The notes under the pieces are model-generated. The model did not search any database, was not told the origin of the DNA, and saw only the letters and a list, made by a program, of their open reading frames with translations. This document shows, in pieces, positions 1-8,541 of a stretch of DNA of 38,155 nt (its first letter is position 1; each line of letters starts with the position of its first letter). Source of the DNA: Nitrospirota bacterium (GTDB taxonomy: Bacteria; Nitrospirota; 9FT-COMBO-42-15; HDB-SIOI813); NCBI GenBank assembly GCA_023248395.1, contig JAHFEQ010000001.1:1-38155 (forward strand), given 5' to 3'. Made by a program: the position numbers and the translations under genes.

Positions 1-266
1 TGTCCCGCACCTCTTGCACCGGACGCGCCGAACCTCCACCTCCAGGTATATCCGGGCATCCCCGCAGGACAGGTCCCGTATTCGCCGCACTGTTTTGTCG
101 TAGTAGCTCCGATGTACGGTACCGCAACAGCCACATGCCATTTTTTTTCCGTACGATCAAGCCGTATGATCCGTGCCTTCGGGTCTCCAAACATCCCCTG
201 TATTGCCGATCGCGGACGAACCCCGGGGAATTGGTATTCGTCCAGTAATCGTCTCTTCTTGCCCAT
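1..266 (-). pseudogene. ISL3-type transposase, N-terminal part, cut by the window edge and split over two frames at an A8 run
   Basis: Reverse strand from ATG at 266 reads MGKKRRLLDEYQFPGVRPRSAIQGMFGDPKARIIRLDRTEKK up to an A8 run (141-148). The -1 frame then continues MACGCCGTVHRSYYDKTVRRIRDLSCGDARIYLEVEVRRVRCKRCG, an ISL3-like N-terminal zinc-binding region with two Cys pairs. The remainder lies outside the window. It may be a functional frameshifted gene rather than a pseudogene. Confidence 0.6.
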
Positions 267-351
267 TCAGAAATCATACAGTTTTTCTCAATCATAGAAA
301 AGCCCTTTTCCCCTTATCTGATGCCATCCTCTACAGCGTTATGTTCATCAG

Positions 352-378
352 TTTACCCACACTCTTACGCAAAGACCC
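352..378. repeat. candidate terminal inverted repeat of the ISL3-type element
   Basis: Reverse strand gggtctttgcgtaagagtgtgggtaaa lies ~86 bp upstream of the transposase start and resembles GGxTCTTT-type ISL3 ends. The partner end is outside the window. Confidence 0.3.
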
Positions 379-636
379 AAAATTAAAAACCCCATCGGTC
401 TTCATTGCTTTTCTTGCAATAATATTGTGTGATTTTATCGATTTCCAGATAAAACGTACTGCTTGCAAGGGTTGACTGTAAATCACACTTACAGGAAGAA
501 GTATAGCATTCAGGACAAAATGAAACCGCCCAATTTAATACAGTAAATCGGTGAGATGTCTTCCTGACTGATCATCAGGTCCCCATTTTACCACTCAATC
601 ACCTTAACACCTCTCCCCGTAAAAGAGGGTTTCAAA

Positions 637-789
637 ATGATGATTGCAGATCTCAAATGCGGGTGCAGCTACCTTCTGAAGTTCTACGATGCCTGCCCTG
701 AATGTGCGCAGGAAATCGGCGACTGCTTCAGGTGCACAAGCCACGGCATCACTTACATCATCAACATCAAAGAGAAGAAGGAGGATTAA
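637..789 (+). CDS. small Cys-rich (zinc-ribbon-like) protein, 50 aa
   Basis: ATG-initiated frame MMIADLKCGCSYLLKFYDACPECAQEIGDCFRCTSHGITYIINIKEKKED* with CxC, CxxC and CxxC motifs and an upstream purine-rich agaggg. Below the length cutoff of the supplied ORF track. Confidence 0.45.
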   Translation: MMIADLKCGCSYLLKFYDACPECAQEIGDCFRCTSHGITYIINIKEKKED

Positions 790-945
790 CATCCTGTAAT
801 GGGTCGTGTCCTCTTCCTTTCTCACCTGATGGACTTGCGTTTATCCTCCTTTGCCCTTTCATAGTTCTATGATAGAATTATCCCGTCCGGCAATATAATA
901 GTCTCAAAATCTTAGGGGTTATACGGATGTGAGGAGGCAAAAGAT

Positions 946-1275
946 TTGCCATTCGAGGATTTTCTTAATAAGATAAGAGAGGCGTCAACAAAGAATATTT
1001 TGTATACAATACATGCCCTTGATGAAATGAATGCCGAAGATGAGCTTATTTCTAATAAAGAGGTAAGAGAGGTCATATTGAATGGAGAAATAATTGAAGA
1101 CTACCCCGAAGATAAACGAGGACATAGCTGTCTAATGATGAGTTATACCCAAAAGGGAAGACCTATTCATGTAGTTTGTGCACCCAAGGAAGAATACCTT
1201 GCAGTTGTAACAGCATATGTCCCTTCTGTAAATAAATGGGAAGATAATTTTAAGGTAAGGAGGAAGCGGTCATGA
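946..1275 (+). CDS. DUF4258-like protein (putative toxin of a TA pair)
   Basis: 109 aa, TTG start behind an aggaggc RBS. Sequence ILYTIHALDEMNAEDELISNKEVREVILNGEIIEDYPEDKRGHSCLMM...GRPIHVVCAPKEEYLAVVTAY is typical of DUF4258. Confidence 0.75.
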   Translation: MPFEDFLNKIREASTKNILYTIHALDEMNAEDELISNKEVREVILNGEIIEDYPEDKRGHSCLMMSYTQKGRPIHVVCAPKEEYLAVVTAYVPSVNKWEDNFKVRRKRS

Positions 1276-1481
1276 AATGCATGTTCTGTGGCGGTGAGAT
1301 GGAAAAAAAGAATGTGCCCTATTCTGTAGACAGAAAAGGTTATCATCTCTATATCCGTGAAGTACCGGCGTATGTCTGTTCTCAATGCGGTGAAAGTTAT
1401 TTTGAAGAAGATGAAGTTGGGGAAATCCAGGATATTATCAAGTCCCTTGAACGACATATTGAAAAACTTAAAGTAGCTTAA
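1272..1481 (+). CDS. YgiT-type zinc finger protein (MqsA-N-like putative antitoxin)
   Basis: CxxC...CxxC pattern MKCMFCGGEMEKK...VPAYVCSQCGESYFEEDEVGEIQDIIK. ATGA overlap with the upstream DUF4258 gene. Confidence 0.75.
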   Translation: MKCMFCGGEMEKKNVPYSVDRKGYHLYIREVPAYVCSQCGESYFEEDEVGEIQDIIKSLERHIEKLKVA

Positions 1482-1502
1482 AAAGGTACTTCATCGCCCC
1501 CC

Positions 1503-1817
1503 TCATAGACCCATTCGATTGGGAACTCCATACCTGCCGATTACCTCAAAAAGTCTCGGCATCGAGAGTTTGTATATCTGTTTGATCTGGCTTGCTGTAA
1601 AAGACTTTCTGAACTCCAACGCCTCATATTCATAACCCTTGCCAATATACTTTCCAATATACCTGACTATAGAGTTCAGCTTCATTTTGATCTTGGGCGC
1701 AGAGATCTTGACAAATCCAAGTCTCCAGGATGAAGCGATATCAGCAGGGGAGGGGAAGACATACGGCTTGTTATAGACGCATAGCACGTGATAATGAATT
1801 GCTCCGCGAATCTGCAA
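1503..1817 (-). pseudogene. truncated HUH rolling-circle replication-associated protein (C-terminal portion)
   Basis: HYH motif in GAIHYHVLCVYNKPYVFPSPADIASSWRLGFVKISAP and downstream IVRYIGKYIGKGYE, as in phage/plasmid RCR Rep proteins. TTG is the only start and a TAA lies 6 codons upstream, so the region N-terminal to the HUH is missing. Confidence 0.55.
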
Positions 1818-1887
1818 AAAATTTGTTAGACAACCTTATCAAAAATCAATATAGTATAATAATTACGATTAATAAGGAGTCTGCAAT

Positions 1888-2799
1888 ATGAGGGTATGCG
1901 AAAGTCTTCACAGTAATCTTAATATCACCCCACCAGGAAAAGAAATAATAGCTAAAGCACTATTGGGGGACTGCAAGGAAGTATTAAAAACTATAGAGGA
2001 TAATTCAATCGATCTTATAGTTACGTCTCCACCTTACGCCGATAGCAGGTCAAATACATATGGAGGAGTCAGCCCAGGTAACTATGTAGAATGGTTCCTT
2101 CCAATAAGCGCAGAACTTCTAAGGGTTATGAAACCAAATGGCACTTTTATCTTAAATATTAAAGAAAAGGTAGTAAATGGTGAAAGGCATACATATGTGA
2201 TTGAGTTAATCCTGGAAATGAGAAAACAAGGTTGGTTATGGACAGAGGAATTTATTTGGCACAAAAAAAATTGCTATCCTGGAAAATGGCCTAACAGATT
2301 TAGGGATGCATGGGAGAGGTTACTACAATTTAATAAAAGTAAAAAATTTAACATGTATCAGGAAAATGTCATGGTATCAATGGGTGACTGGGCAAAGTCC
2401 AGATTAAGAAACTTGAGCGAAACAGATAAAACTCGCGACAATTCTAAGGTCGGGAGTGGGTTCGGTAAAAAGGTTGCAAACTGGTTGGATCGAGATAAGG
2501 TGTATCCGACTAATGTACTTCATATGGCAACAGAATGTTCAAATAAAAATCATAGTGCCGTTTTCCCGGAATTTCTTCCTGAGTGGTTTATGAAATTATT
2601 TACTAAGGAGGGAAATTGGGTTTTGGACCCATTCATGGGGTCAGGAACGACAATCAAAGTTGCCCAAAGAATGCTCCGAAATTCAATCGGGATCGAGGTA
2701 TCAAAGGAATATTACGAAATGGCCAAATCAGAGATTAAGGAAAAAGAACTTTGGTTGTTAGAGGACCAACCTGTTTATGAAACTAATCGGAACTGGTGA
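1888..2799 (+). CDS. DNA methyltransferase of a Type II R-M system (N4-cytosine/N6-adenine, TSPPY class)
   Basis: Catalytic motif DLIVTSPPYADSRS precedes the SAM-binding motif DPFMGSGTT, a circular-permuted beta-class order. Confidence 0.9.
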   Translation: MRVCESLHSNLNITPPGKEIIAKALLGDCKEVLKTIEDNSIDLIVTSPPYADSRSNTYGGVSPGNYVEWFLPISAELLRVMKPNGTFILNIKEKVVNGERHTYVIELILEMRKQGWLWTEEFIWHKKNCYPGKWPNRFRDAWERLLQFNKSKKFNMYQENVMVSMGDWAKSRLRNLSETDKTRDNSKVGSGFGKKVANWLDRDKVYPTNVLHMATECSNKNHSAVFPEFLPEWFMKLFTKEGNWVLDPFMGSGTTIKVAQRMLRNSIGIEVSKEYYEMAKSEIKEKELWLLEDQPVYETNRNW

Positions 2800-3541
2800 A
2801 GTAATACAATACGTTGAGGAAAATATTGGCAGTTTTCATACCAATAGGTTAAAGAACCTTAGCGGCTTTAAGTTAAATCAAATCTTAAAGAGAAAAAATC
2901 CTTATTTATTCAAAGCAAAAAATATTTTAACGGCTCAAGATTTAGTAAAGTTACTCTTAGATGCCCATTTATCATCTCAGGAAGAAACTATATTTGGGGA
3001 TTTTTTGGAAGGACTTGCGATCTTTATCTGCAATAAGGTTTATGGAGGAAAAAAATCAGCGGCACAGGGAATTGACCTGGAATTTAACAAAGACAGCATA
3101 AAATATATTGTCGCAATAAAATCGGGACCTAACTGGGGAAACAGCAGTCAGATTCGTAAGATGAAAGATGACTTTGTTAAAGCAATAAGAACTCTAAAAA
3201 CAAGTAATCAAAAGATCCACGTTGAGGCTGTAAACGGCTGTTGCTATGGAAAAGACAATAATCCGGAAAAGGGTAGTTATAAGAAGCTATGCGGCCAACG
3301 ATTTTGGGAATTTATTTCTGGTAATGAGAACCTATATACTGATATTATTGAACCACTTGGACACAAGGCCAAAGAAAAGAATGATGATTTTATGGAGTCC
3401 TACGCCCAGGTTATCAACAAGTTTACCCTCGAATTTATGAGAGAATTTTGCCAGGATGGGAAAATACAATGGGCAAAACTGGTACAATTTAATTCCGGAA
3501 AAGAGAATATGTCAAAAAGTAAAAAGAGTGGAAGTGTATAA
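2777..3541 (+). CDS. Type II restriction endonuclease (PmeII-like family, tentative)
   Basis: Overlaps the methyltransferase by 23 bp. Core EETIFGDFLEGLAIFICNKVYGGKKSAAQGIDLEFNKDSIKYIVAIKSGPNWGNSSQIRKMKDDF has a GIDLEF...VAIKSG PD-(D/E)xK-like arrangement. Confidence 0.7.
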   Translation: MKLIGTGEVIQYVEENIGSFHTNRLKNLSGFKLNQILKRKNPYLFKAKNILTAQDLVKLLLDAHLSSQEETIFGDFLEGLAIFICNKVYGGKKSAAQGIDLEFNKDSIKYIVAIKSGPNWGNSSQIRKMKDDFVKAIRTLKTSNQKIHVEAVNGCCYGKDNNPEKGSYKKLCGQRFWEFISGNENLYTDIIEPLGHKAKEKNDDFMESYAQVINKFTLEFMREFCQDGKIQWAKLVQFNSGKENMSKSKKSGSV

Positions 3542-3816
3542 TAAAGTATAGAAATAATGGTGGGAAGTAATGAGAGAGGGTACGTATGCTCTTGCTGAAG
3601 CATATATTCCCCCCTCTTTTTTTTTGCGATAGTTTTTCGGAAAGGTTGCTGAACTTGACGCTCTTATTATTATCACTCAGATTACTCTATTAGAACTCAA
3701 ACGCGGCCAGTACAATAACGGAAGATTGAAGAACTCATGGCAGCATAATTTAACCAGTGAGGAATCAAGCAGACCTACGTTGATCCTTCCTGTATATTAA
3801 GAAAACCTAATATATT

Positions 3817-4455
3817 TTGAGAAAAAAAGATAAAACAAAAGTACCAGTGACAGCATCCTCAAAGAAAGAAAAGATCATAGGTAATATAGTTTCAGCAATA
3901 GTAGGAGCAATAATAGGCATGATTATAACCCTTTTGTTTGCCGAATTCCTAATACCCCAATTTAGTATATATGTATTGCATCGCGATCATCTTCTAAATG
4001 TAAAACTCTATGGTCCTGTGAACTTCCCTGGTATGCCCCAAAATACTAAAAAACTTACTTTTGCAATAGAAAATAAAGATAAAGCTATTTCTCTCGAAGA
4101 TATAAATATTATTATTGACACACCTGAAAAGATTATAGAAGTATCTGTATCAGCAGACGAAGGTATTTTTGAATATCAAATATCAAAAGGCATGAAAGCT
4201 ACTATTTATGTTAATGGTCAAAAAACAAGTAATATTCCCTCGAACCACAGGAATATTAAAATTAGAAAGATTTTCCCTGGTTCCCTTTTCGGACTTGAAA
4301 TTTATACTGACACATCTCAGGAGGGAATTGAATTCGCTCCAAGGACTGGCATCAATTCTGGGAAAATTAATTACGAAATAGAATATTCTTATAGATATCT
4401 TGGTACAACAGTTAGAAGAAAACTACAAAAAGAATTTGTTGGAGGCAATTTATAA
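3817..4455 (+). CDS. hypothetical membrane-anchored protein with one N-terminal TM helix
   Basis: 212 aa, TTG start. Lys-rich N terminus, then IIGNIVSAIVGAIIGMIITLLFAEFLI, then a beta-rich extracytoplasmic-looking domain. Confidence 0.6.
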   Translation: MRKKDKTKVPVTASSKKEKIIGNIVSAIVGAIIGMIITLLFAEFLIPQFSIYVLHRDHLLNVKLYGPVNFPGMPQNTKKLTFAIENKDKAISLEDINIIIDTPEKIIEVSVSADEGIFEYQISKGMKATIYVNGQKTSNIPSNHRNIKIRKIFPGSLFGLEIYTDTSQEGIEFAPRTGINSGKINYEIEYSYRYLGTTVRRKLQKEFVGGNL

Positions 4456-4642
4456 GTACCAACTATTTCTAATTGGCCAATTGCACATTTAGTTGTGCTA
4501 ATTTTGTGCTAAAAGACATACAAAAGGACATTAAATATAAAAATAGACATAATGATTGCAACACTTATAACCCTTTGATCTTCAGAATAATTCGGGAAAC
4601 CAGGCCAAGAAGCAAGGAGTTATAAAAGTTAACTTAAGCGTC

Positions 4643-4687
4643 CTACGAATCCGCAGGTCGCAGGTTCGATCCCTGCCAGGCGCGCCA
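4643..4687 (+). other. 3' fragment of tRNA-Arg(ACG), positions 32-76 including CCA; probable att site of an integrated element
   Basis: CTACGAA|TCCGC|AGGTC|GCAGG|TTCGATC|CCTGC|CAGGCGC|G|CCA fits tRNA positions 32-76 exactly (45 nt). No 5' half (expected acceptor gcgcctg) is present upstream. Confidence 0.75.
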
Positions 4688-4697
4688 GGAATCTCAA

Positions 4698-4729
4698 GGG
4701 TTTGCGGGGCCTCCTGCAAGCCCTTTTTT
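4698..4729 (+). terminator. intrinsic terminator, probably the original tRNA terminator
   Basis: GGGTTTGC-ggggcctcct-GCAAGCCC-TTTTTT. Confidence 0.75.
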
Positions 4730-4746
4730 GAGGATTGAGTCCCTTT

Positions 4747-6543
4747 TTACAGCGGCCAAAAAACAGGGATGAAGATCATGGCTATGATAAAGGCCACGAT
4801 GGTAAGAGGAAAGCCGACGCGGATAAAGTCCGTAAAGCGGTATCTCCCGGGCCCATAGACAAGCACAGAGGCAGGTTCAAGGGGGGTAATGAATGAGCAG
4901 GATGCGGCAATCGCCACATTCATCGCAAAGGTCTTCGGGTTTACCCCAAGTTGGAGGGCCGTATGAATCGCAATCGGCAAGACAAGGAGGGCTGCGGCCA
5001 CATTGGACATCGGTTGGGTTAAAATTACAGTCAGGATGAAAAAGGTGCCCAGGAGGGCATAGATCCCATAGGGTGCTGTCAACTTTATAATCTGGTCGGC
5101 AAGGAATTGGGCTGTACCTGTCTGTTCTACCGCAATCCCGAGAGAGATCATCCCGCCTATAAGTACCAGGAGATGCATATTCACAGCCTTGTATATCTCA
5201 TCCGTATAAAGACATTTGCTGAGGACCATCAATACGGCACCGGCAAGGAAAGATACAGAAACAGACAGAAGCCCGGTGGCGCCGGTTATGATAGCGACGA
5301 GGAAGATGCCGGCGGCTATACCCGTCTTGTTTATGCGGAACCGCTCCGGGGTGACATCGCCTATTACGATCAACTTCAATATATCTTTCAGGGCATCGAT
5401 ACGATCCCGTTCTCCTTGAATTAACAGGACATCTCCAACGCGCAGAAGGATCCTTCCGACCTTCTCCCGTAAATGGATACCATGCCGGTAGAGGGCGATA
5501 GCAGAAAGACCATAAGTATGCCTGAAATTTACCTCCTTCAGGGTCTTCCACTCGAGGAGTGAGTCGGCAGCAATAACCGCCTCAAACATACGCACATTTC
5601 CATGTTCTAAATCCTCATCACTATGTTTGACTCCGGATTTCAGCTTCACCCCCCTTATCTGGCCAGCCTTCGTAAGATTCTCGATACTCCCGGCGACCAG
5701 TATTGAATCACCTCCCTCAATGGTATAGTGTTCTCCAGGAATATAGATATTCTTACCGCTCCTATAGATACCCACTATGGTCAGATCAGGGCCCCCTTTG
5801 AATGTATCTTCTGATATATTGATCCCCACAAGAGGTGAAGCAGGCAATACCTTGAGCTCTGATAAATATTCTCTGATTCCATACTCTTCTATGGCCGCCT
5901 CTTTTTCCCTGTCGGGCAGGAGGAGCCGGCCGGCAGTCACAAAAAACAAGAGACCGCCACCGAAGATTAATAACCCTATGGGGGTAAATTCAAATAAGGT
6001 AAAGGGGGCGATCTTGTAGGTAGAAAGGGCCTCTGACACGGCTATATTGGTGGAGGTCCCGATCAGGGTGCACATCCCTCCAAGCATCGACCCAAAGGAG
6101 AGCGGCATAAGAAGTTTGGAAGGACTGATCTTCGCCATCCTGGCGACACCGACCGCTGCTGGAAGGAGTATCGCCGTAGCCGCCACATTGTTGATAAATG
6201 ACGAAATCAGACCAACCGCAATAAGGAACGCAAACATTAACCGTACCGGATGGGTGCCTGCCCTTTTCAGGATAAAGTGTGCAATCCTGTCAGCAACACC
6301 GGCTTTAATCAATCCATCTGTCATGATCAGGATACTCGCTATCATGACGAGGGCCGTGTTGCTAAATCCTATGAAGGCATTCTCAGGGGAAAGTACCCGA
6401 AAAAAGATCAGTGCAAGGACAACCAGAATAGAGATGATATCTACTGACAGGATTTCGATAGAGAATAGTACAACAGCGGATATCATGATGGCGAGGGTAA
6501 TGATTATATTTGTGTCCGGCATGGGAGGCATTATACTTGACAA
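4747..6543 (-). CDS. SLC13/DASS-type permease with internal TrkA-C (RCK_C) domains
   Basis: 598 aa. Hydrophobic halves (SFINNVAATAILLPAAVGVARMAKISPSKLLMPLSFGSMLGGMCTLIGTSTNIAVSE) flank two TrkA-C-like segments (LVAGSIENLTK, LLIQGERDRIDAL). Confidence 0.9.
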   Translation of the reverse strand: MSSIMPPMPDTNIIITLAIMISAVVLFSIEILSVDIISILVVLALIFFRVLSPENAFIGFSNTALVMIASILIMTDGLIKAGVADRIAHFILKRAGTHPVRLMFAFLIAVGLISSFINNVAATAILLPAAVGVARMAKISPSKLLMPLSFGSMLGGMCTLIGTSTNIAVSEALSTYKIAPFTLFEFTPIGLLIFGGGLLFFVTAGRLLLPDREKEAAIEEYGIREYLSELKVLPASPLVGINISEDTFKGGPDLTIVGIYRSGKNIYIPGEHYTIEGGDSILVAGSIENLTKAGQIRGVKLKSGVKHSDEDLEHGNVRMFEAVIAADSLLEWKTLKEVNFRHTYGLSAIALYRHGIHLREKVGRILLRVGDVLLIQGERDRIDALKDILKLIVIGDVTPERFRINKTGIAAGIFLVAIITGATGLLSVSVSFLAGAVLMVLSKCLYTDEIYKAVNMHLLVLIGGMISLGIAVEQTGTAQFLADQIIKLTAPYGIYALLGTFFILTVILTQPMSNVAAALLVLPIAIHTALQLGVNPKTFAMNVAIAASCSFITPLEPASVLVYGPGRYRFTDFIRVGFPLTIVAFIIAMIFIPVFWPL

Positions 6544-6584
6544 TCCTGCCAGTTTTCAAGTAAATTAGCGTGATGACAATACGC

Positions 6585-6667
6585 GCGAGAGTGGCGGAAC
6601 TGGCAGACGCACTGGACTTAGGATCCAGCGGGCAACCATGGGGGTTCAACTCCCCCCTCTCGCACCA
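6585..6667 (+). tRNA. tRNA-Leu(TAG)
   Basis: gcgagag acceptor pairs with ctctcgc; anticodon loop CTTAGGA; variable arm; GGGGGTTCAACTCCCCC T-arm; encoded CCA. Confidence 0.92.
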
Positions 6668-6676
6668 GAGGAAAAT

Positions 6677-7915
6677 ATGATGAAAGTTGATATGAAAGAG
6701 GTCTCAAAGATTAAACGGATTTTTACGATAGAGGTCCCCTCTGACGTGGTCTCAAAAGAGTTTTCTGATGCATACGATGATCTGAGGAAGAGGGTGAAAG
6801 TCCCGGGCTTCAGGCCTGGAAAGGCCCCTCTCTCCCTTATTGAACGCAGATACGGCAAGGACATCGAGGCAGATTTATTACGAAGGCTGATCCCTGATTA
6901 CTACTTTAAGGCAGTTAAAGAGAGCGGGGTTACCCCTGTCGACATGCCAGAGATAGAGAATGTAGACCTGAAGAAGGATGGGCCATTAACATTTACGGCT
7001 ACTGTAGAGATCAAGCCAAAGATAGAACAGGTGGTCTATGAGGGGATAGAGCTAAAGAAGGAGGATATCGCCGTTGCTGAGAAGGAGATCGGGGACAGGA
7101 TTGAAGAACTGAGGAATTACCATGCCCGGTTAGAGGTGGTCGGGGAAGGACGCATCATAGCGGACGGTGATTATGTCCAGGTTGATTATACCGGGTTCAG
7201 GGAGGGTAGCCCGGTGAAGGGGGCTGAACGCAAAGGGGTTATATTCCAGTTGGGTTCAGAGACTCCCTCTGAGATAGATAAGGGGTTAATCGGCGCCCAA
7301 AAGGGTGAAGAGAGAGAGGTAGAGCTTGCTGAACAAAATCTGCTCTTGAAGATAAAGATCATCGAGATAAAAAAGAAGGTGTTGCCAGAGGTCAATGATG
7401 ACCTTGCAAAGGAAATAGGAGGGTATAACTCTCTCACTGAATTAAAAGAAGGGTTGAAAGAGAGTATCCTGGAGGAAAAGAAGGAGGCCCGGCAGGCCCG
7501 TTACAAGGAAGAGATTATCAGGAAACTGATAGAACGGAATCCTGTAGAGTCCCCGCCATCCCTTGTGGAAGGAGAGATGAAGCGGTTTTTGGCAAGGACA
7601 ATGAGGTTTATGGGCAAACAGGGCGCGCTTGAACCTGAAGAAGAAAAGTCATTCAGGGAAAAATATCTGCCTCATGCGGAAGAGCAGATAAAGGGTTATT
7701 TATTGCTGACAGCGTTGGGAGAGCGAGAGGGGATAAACGCCACAGAGGATGAGGTTGAGGAAGAGATAAAGAGGATGGCACAAAAGAGCAGGCAGGGGGT
7801 ATGGAAGGTCAGAAAGTCCTTAGAGTCTATGGAGGGAGGATTAGAAGGACTAAAGGTCAGGATCATAGAAGATAAGGTCATCAAAGTCATTATGGAAAAG
7901 GCCAAATGGGCTTAA
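6677..7915 (+). CDS. tig: trigger factor
   Basis: RIFTIEVPSDVVSKEFSDAYDDLRKRVKVPGFRPGKAPLSLIERRYG. The track ORF start (6638) lies inside the tRNA; MMKVD at 6677 is the better start. Confidence 0.95.
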   Translation: MMKVDMKEVSKIKRIFTIEVPSDVVSKEFSDAYDDLRKRVKVPGFRPGKAPLSLIERRYGKDIEADLLRRLIPDYYFKAVKESGVTPVDMPEIENVDLKKDGPLTFTATVEIKPKIEQVVYEGIELKKEDIAVAEKEIGDRIEELRNYHARLEVVGEGRIIADGDYVQVDYTGFREGSPVKGAERKGVIFQLGSETPSEIDKGLIGAQKGEEREVELAEQNLLLKIKIIEIKKKVLPEVNDDLAKEIGGYNSLTELKEGLKESILEEKKEARQARYKEEIIRKLIERNPVESPPSLVEGEMKRFLARTMRFMGKQGALEPEEEKSFREKYLPHAEEQIKGYLLLTALGEREGINATEDEVEEEIKRMAQKSRQGVWKVRKSLESMEGGLEGLKVRIIEDKVIKVIMEKAKWA

Positions 7916-7935
7916 TGGGAGGGTAATAAAAATTT

Positions 7936-8535
7936 ATGCTTATACCTATGGTCATTGAACAGACGAGCAGGGGGGAGCGGGCTTACGATATATATTCCCG
8001 CCTTCTTAAGGACAGGATCATATTCATTGGGGCCCCGATAGATGATAATTTTTCGAACATCATCATTGCCCAGCTCCTGTTCTTAGAGGCAGACGATCCT
8101 GATAAGGACATTAGCTTATATGTGAATTCCCCTGGCGGGGTTGTGACATCAGGTCTGGCCATCTACGATACAATGCAATATATAAAGCCGGATGTCTCGA
8201 CGATTTGTATCGGGCAGGCATCCAGTATGGGCGCCCTTCTGCTTGCAGCAGGCGCAAGGGGGAAAAGGTTTGCGCTCCCCAATGCCCGAATTATGATCCA
8301 CCAGCCTATGGGAGGATTTCAGGGTCAGGCTACGGATATCGAGATACATGCCAAGGAGATCCTGAGGATGAAAGAGTCTCTCAACCAGATCCTTGCAAAC
8401 CATACTTCTCAACCTATTGAGCGTATCCGCCAGGACACTGAGCGGGACTTTTTTATGTCTGGCGAAGAGGCTAATAAATATGGTATAATTGATGAAGTAA
8501 TAAAGGAGAGGGCCCTTAAAAATAAAAAGGGTTAA
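7936..8535 (+). CDS. clpP: ATP-dependent Clp protease proteolytic subunit
   Basis: [36 protein letters not shown] and [20 protein letters not shown]. Confidence 0.98.
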   Translation: MLIPMVIEQTSRGERAYDIYSRLLKDRIIFIGAPIDDNFSNIIIAQLLFLEADDPDKDISLYVNSPGGVVTSGLAIYDTMQYIKPDVSTICIGQASSMGALLLAAGARGKRFALPNARIMIHQPMGGFQGQATDIEIHAKEILRMKESLNQILANHTSQPIERIRQDTERDFFMSGEEANKYGIIDEVIKERALKNKKG

Positions 8536-8541
8536 AGATTT

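Noticed and set aside
112-475. Plus-strand ORFs 112-297 and 173-475
   Set aside because: Antisense to the transposase frames; no recognisable domains.
604-825. 73-aa minus-strand ORF
   Set aside because: No family features, and it is antisense to the more convincing Cys-rich 50-aa frame at 637-789.
4560-4642. Imperfect inverted repeat around ttataac/gttataa next to the tRNA fragment as integrase arm sites
   Set aside because: Only about 12 of 16 positions match; too weak to claim.
6047-6568. 173-aa plus-strand ORF antisense to the SLC13 permease
   Set aside because: Composition reflects the complement of a hydrophobic gene; no own motifs.
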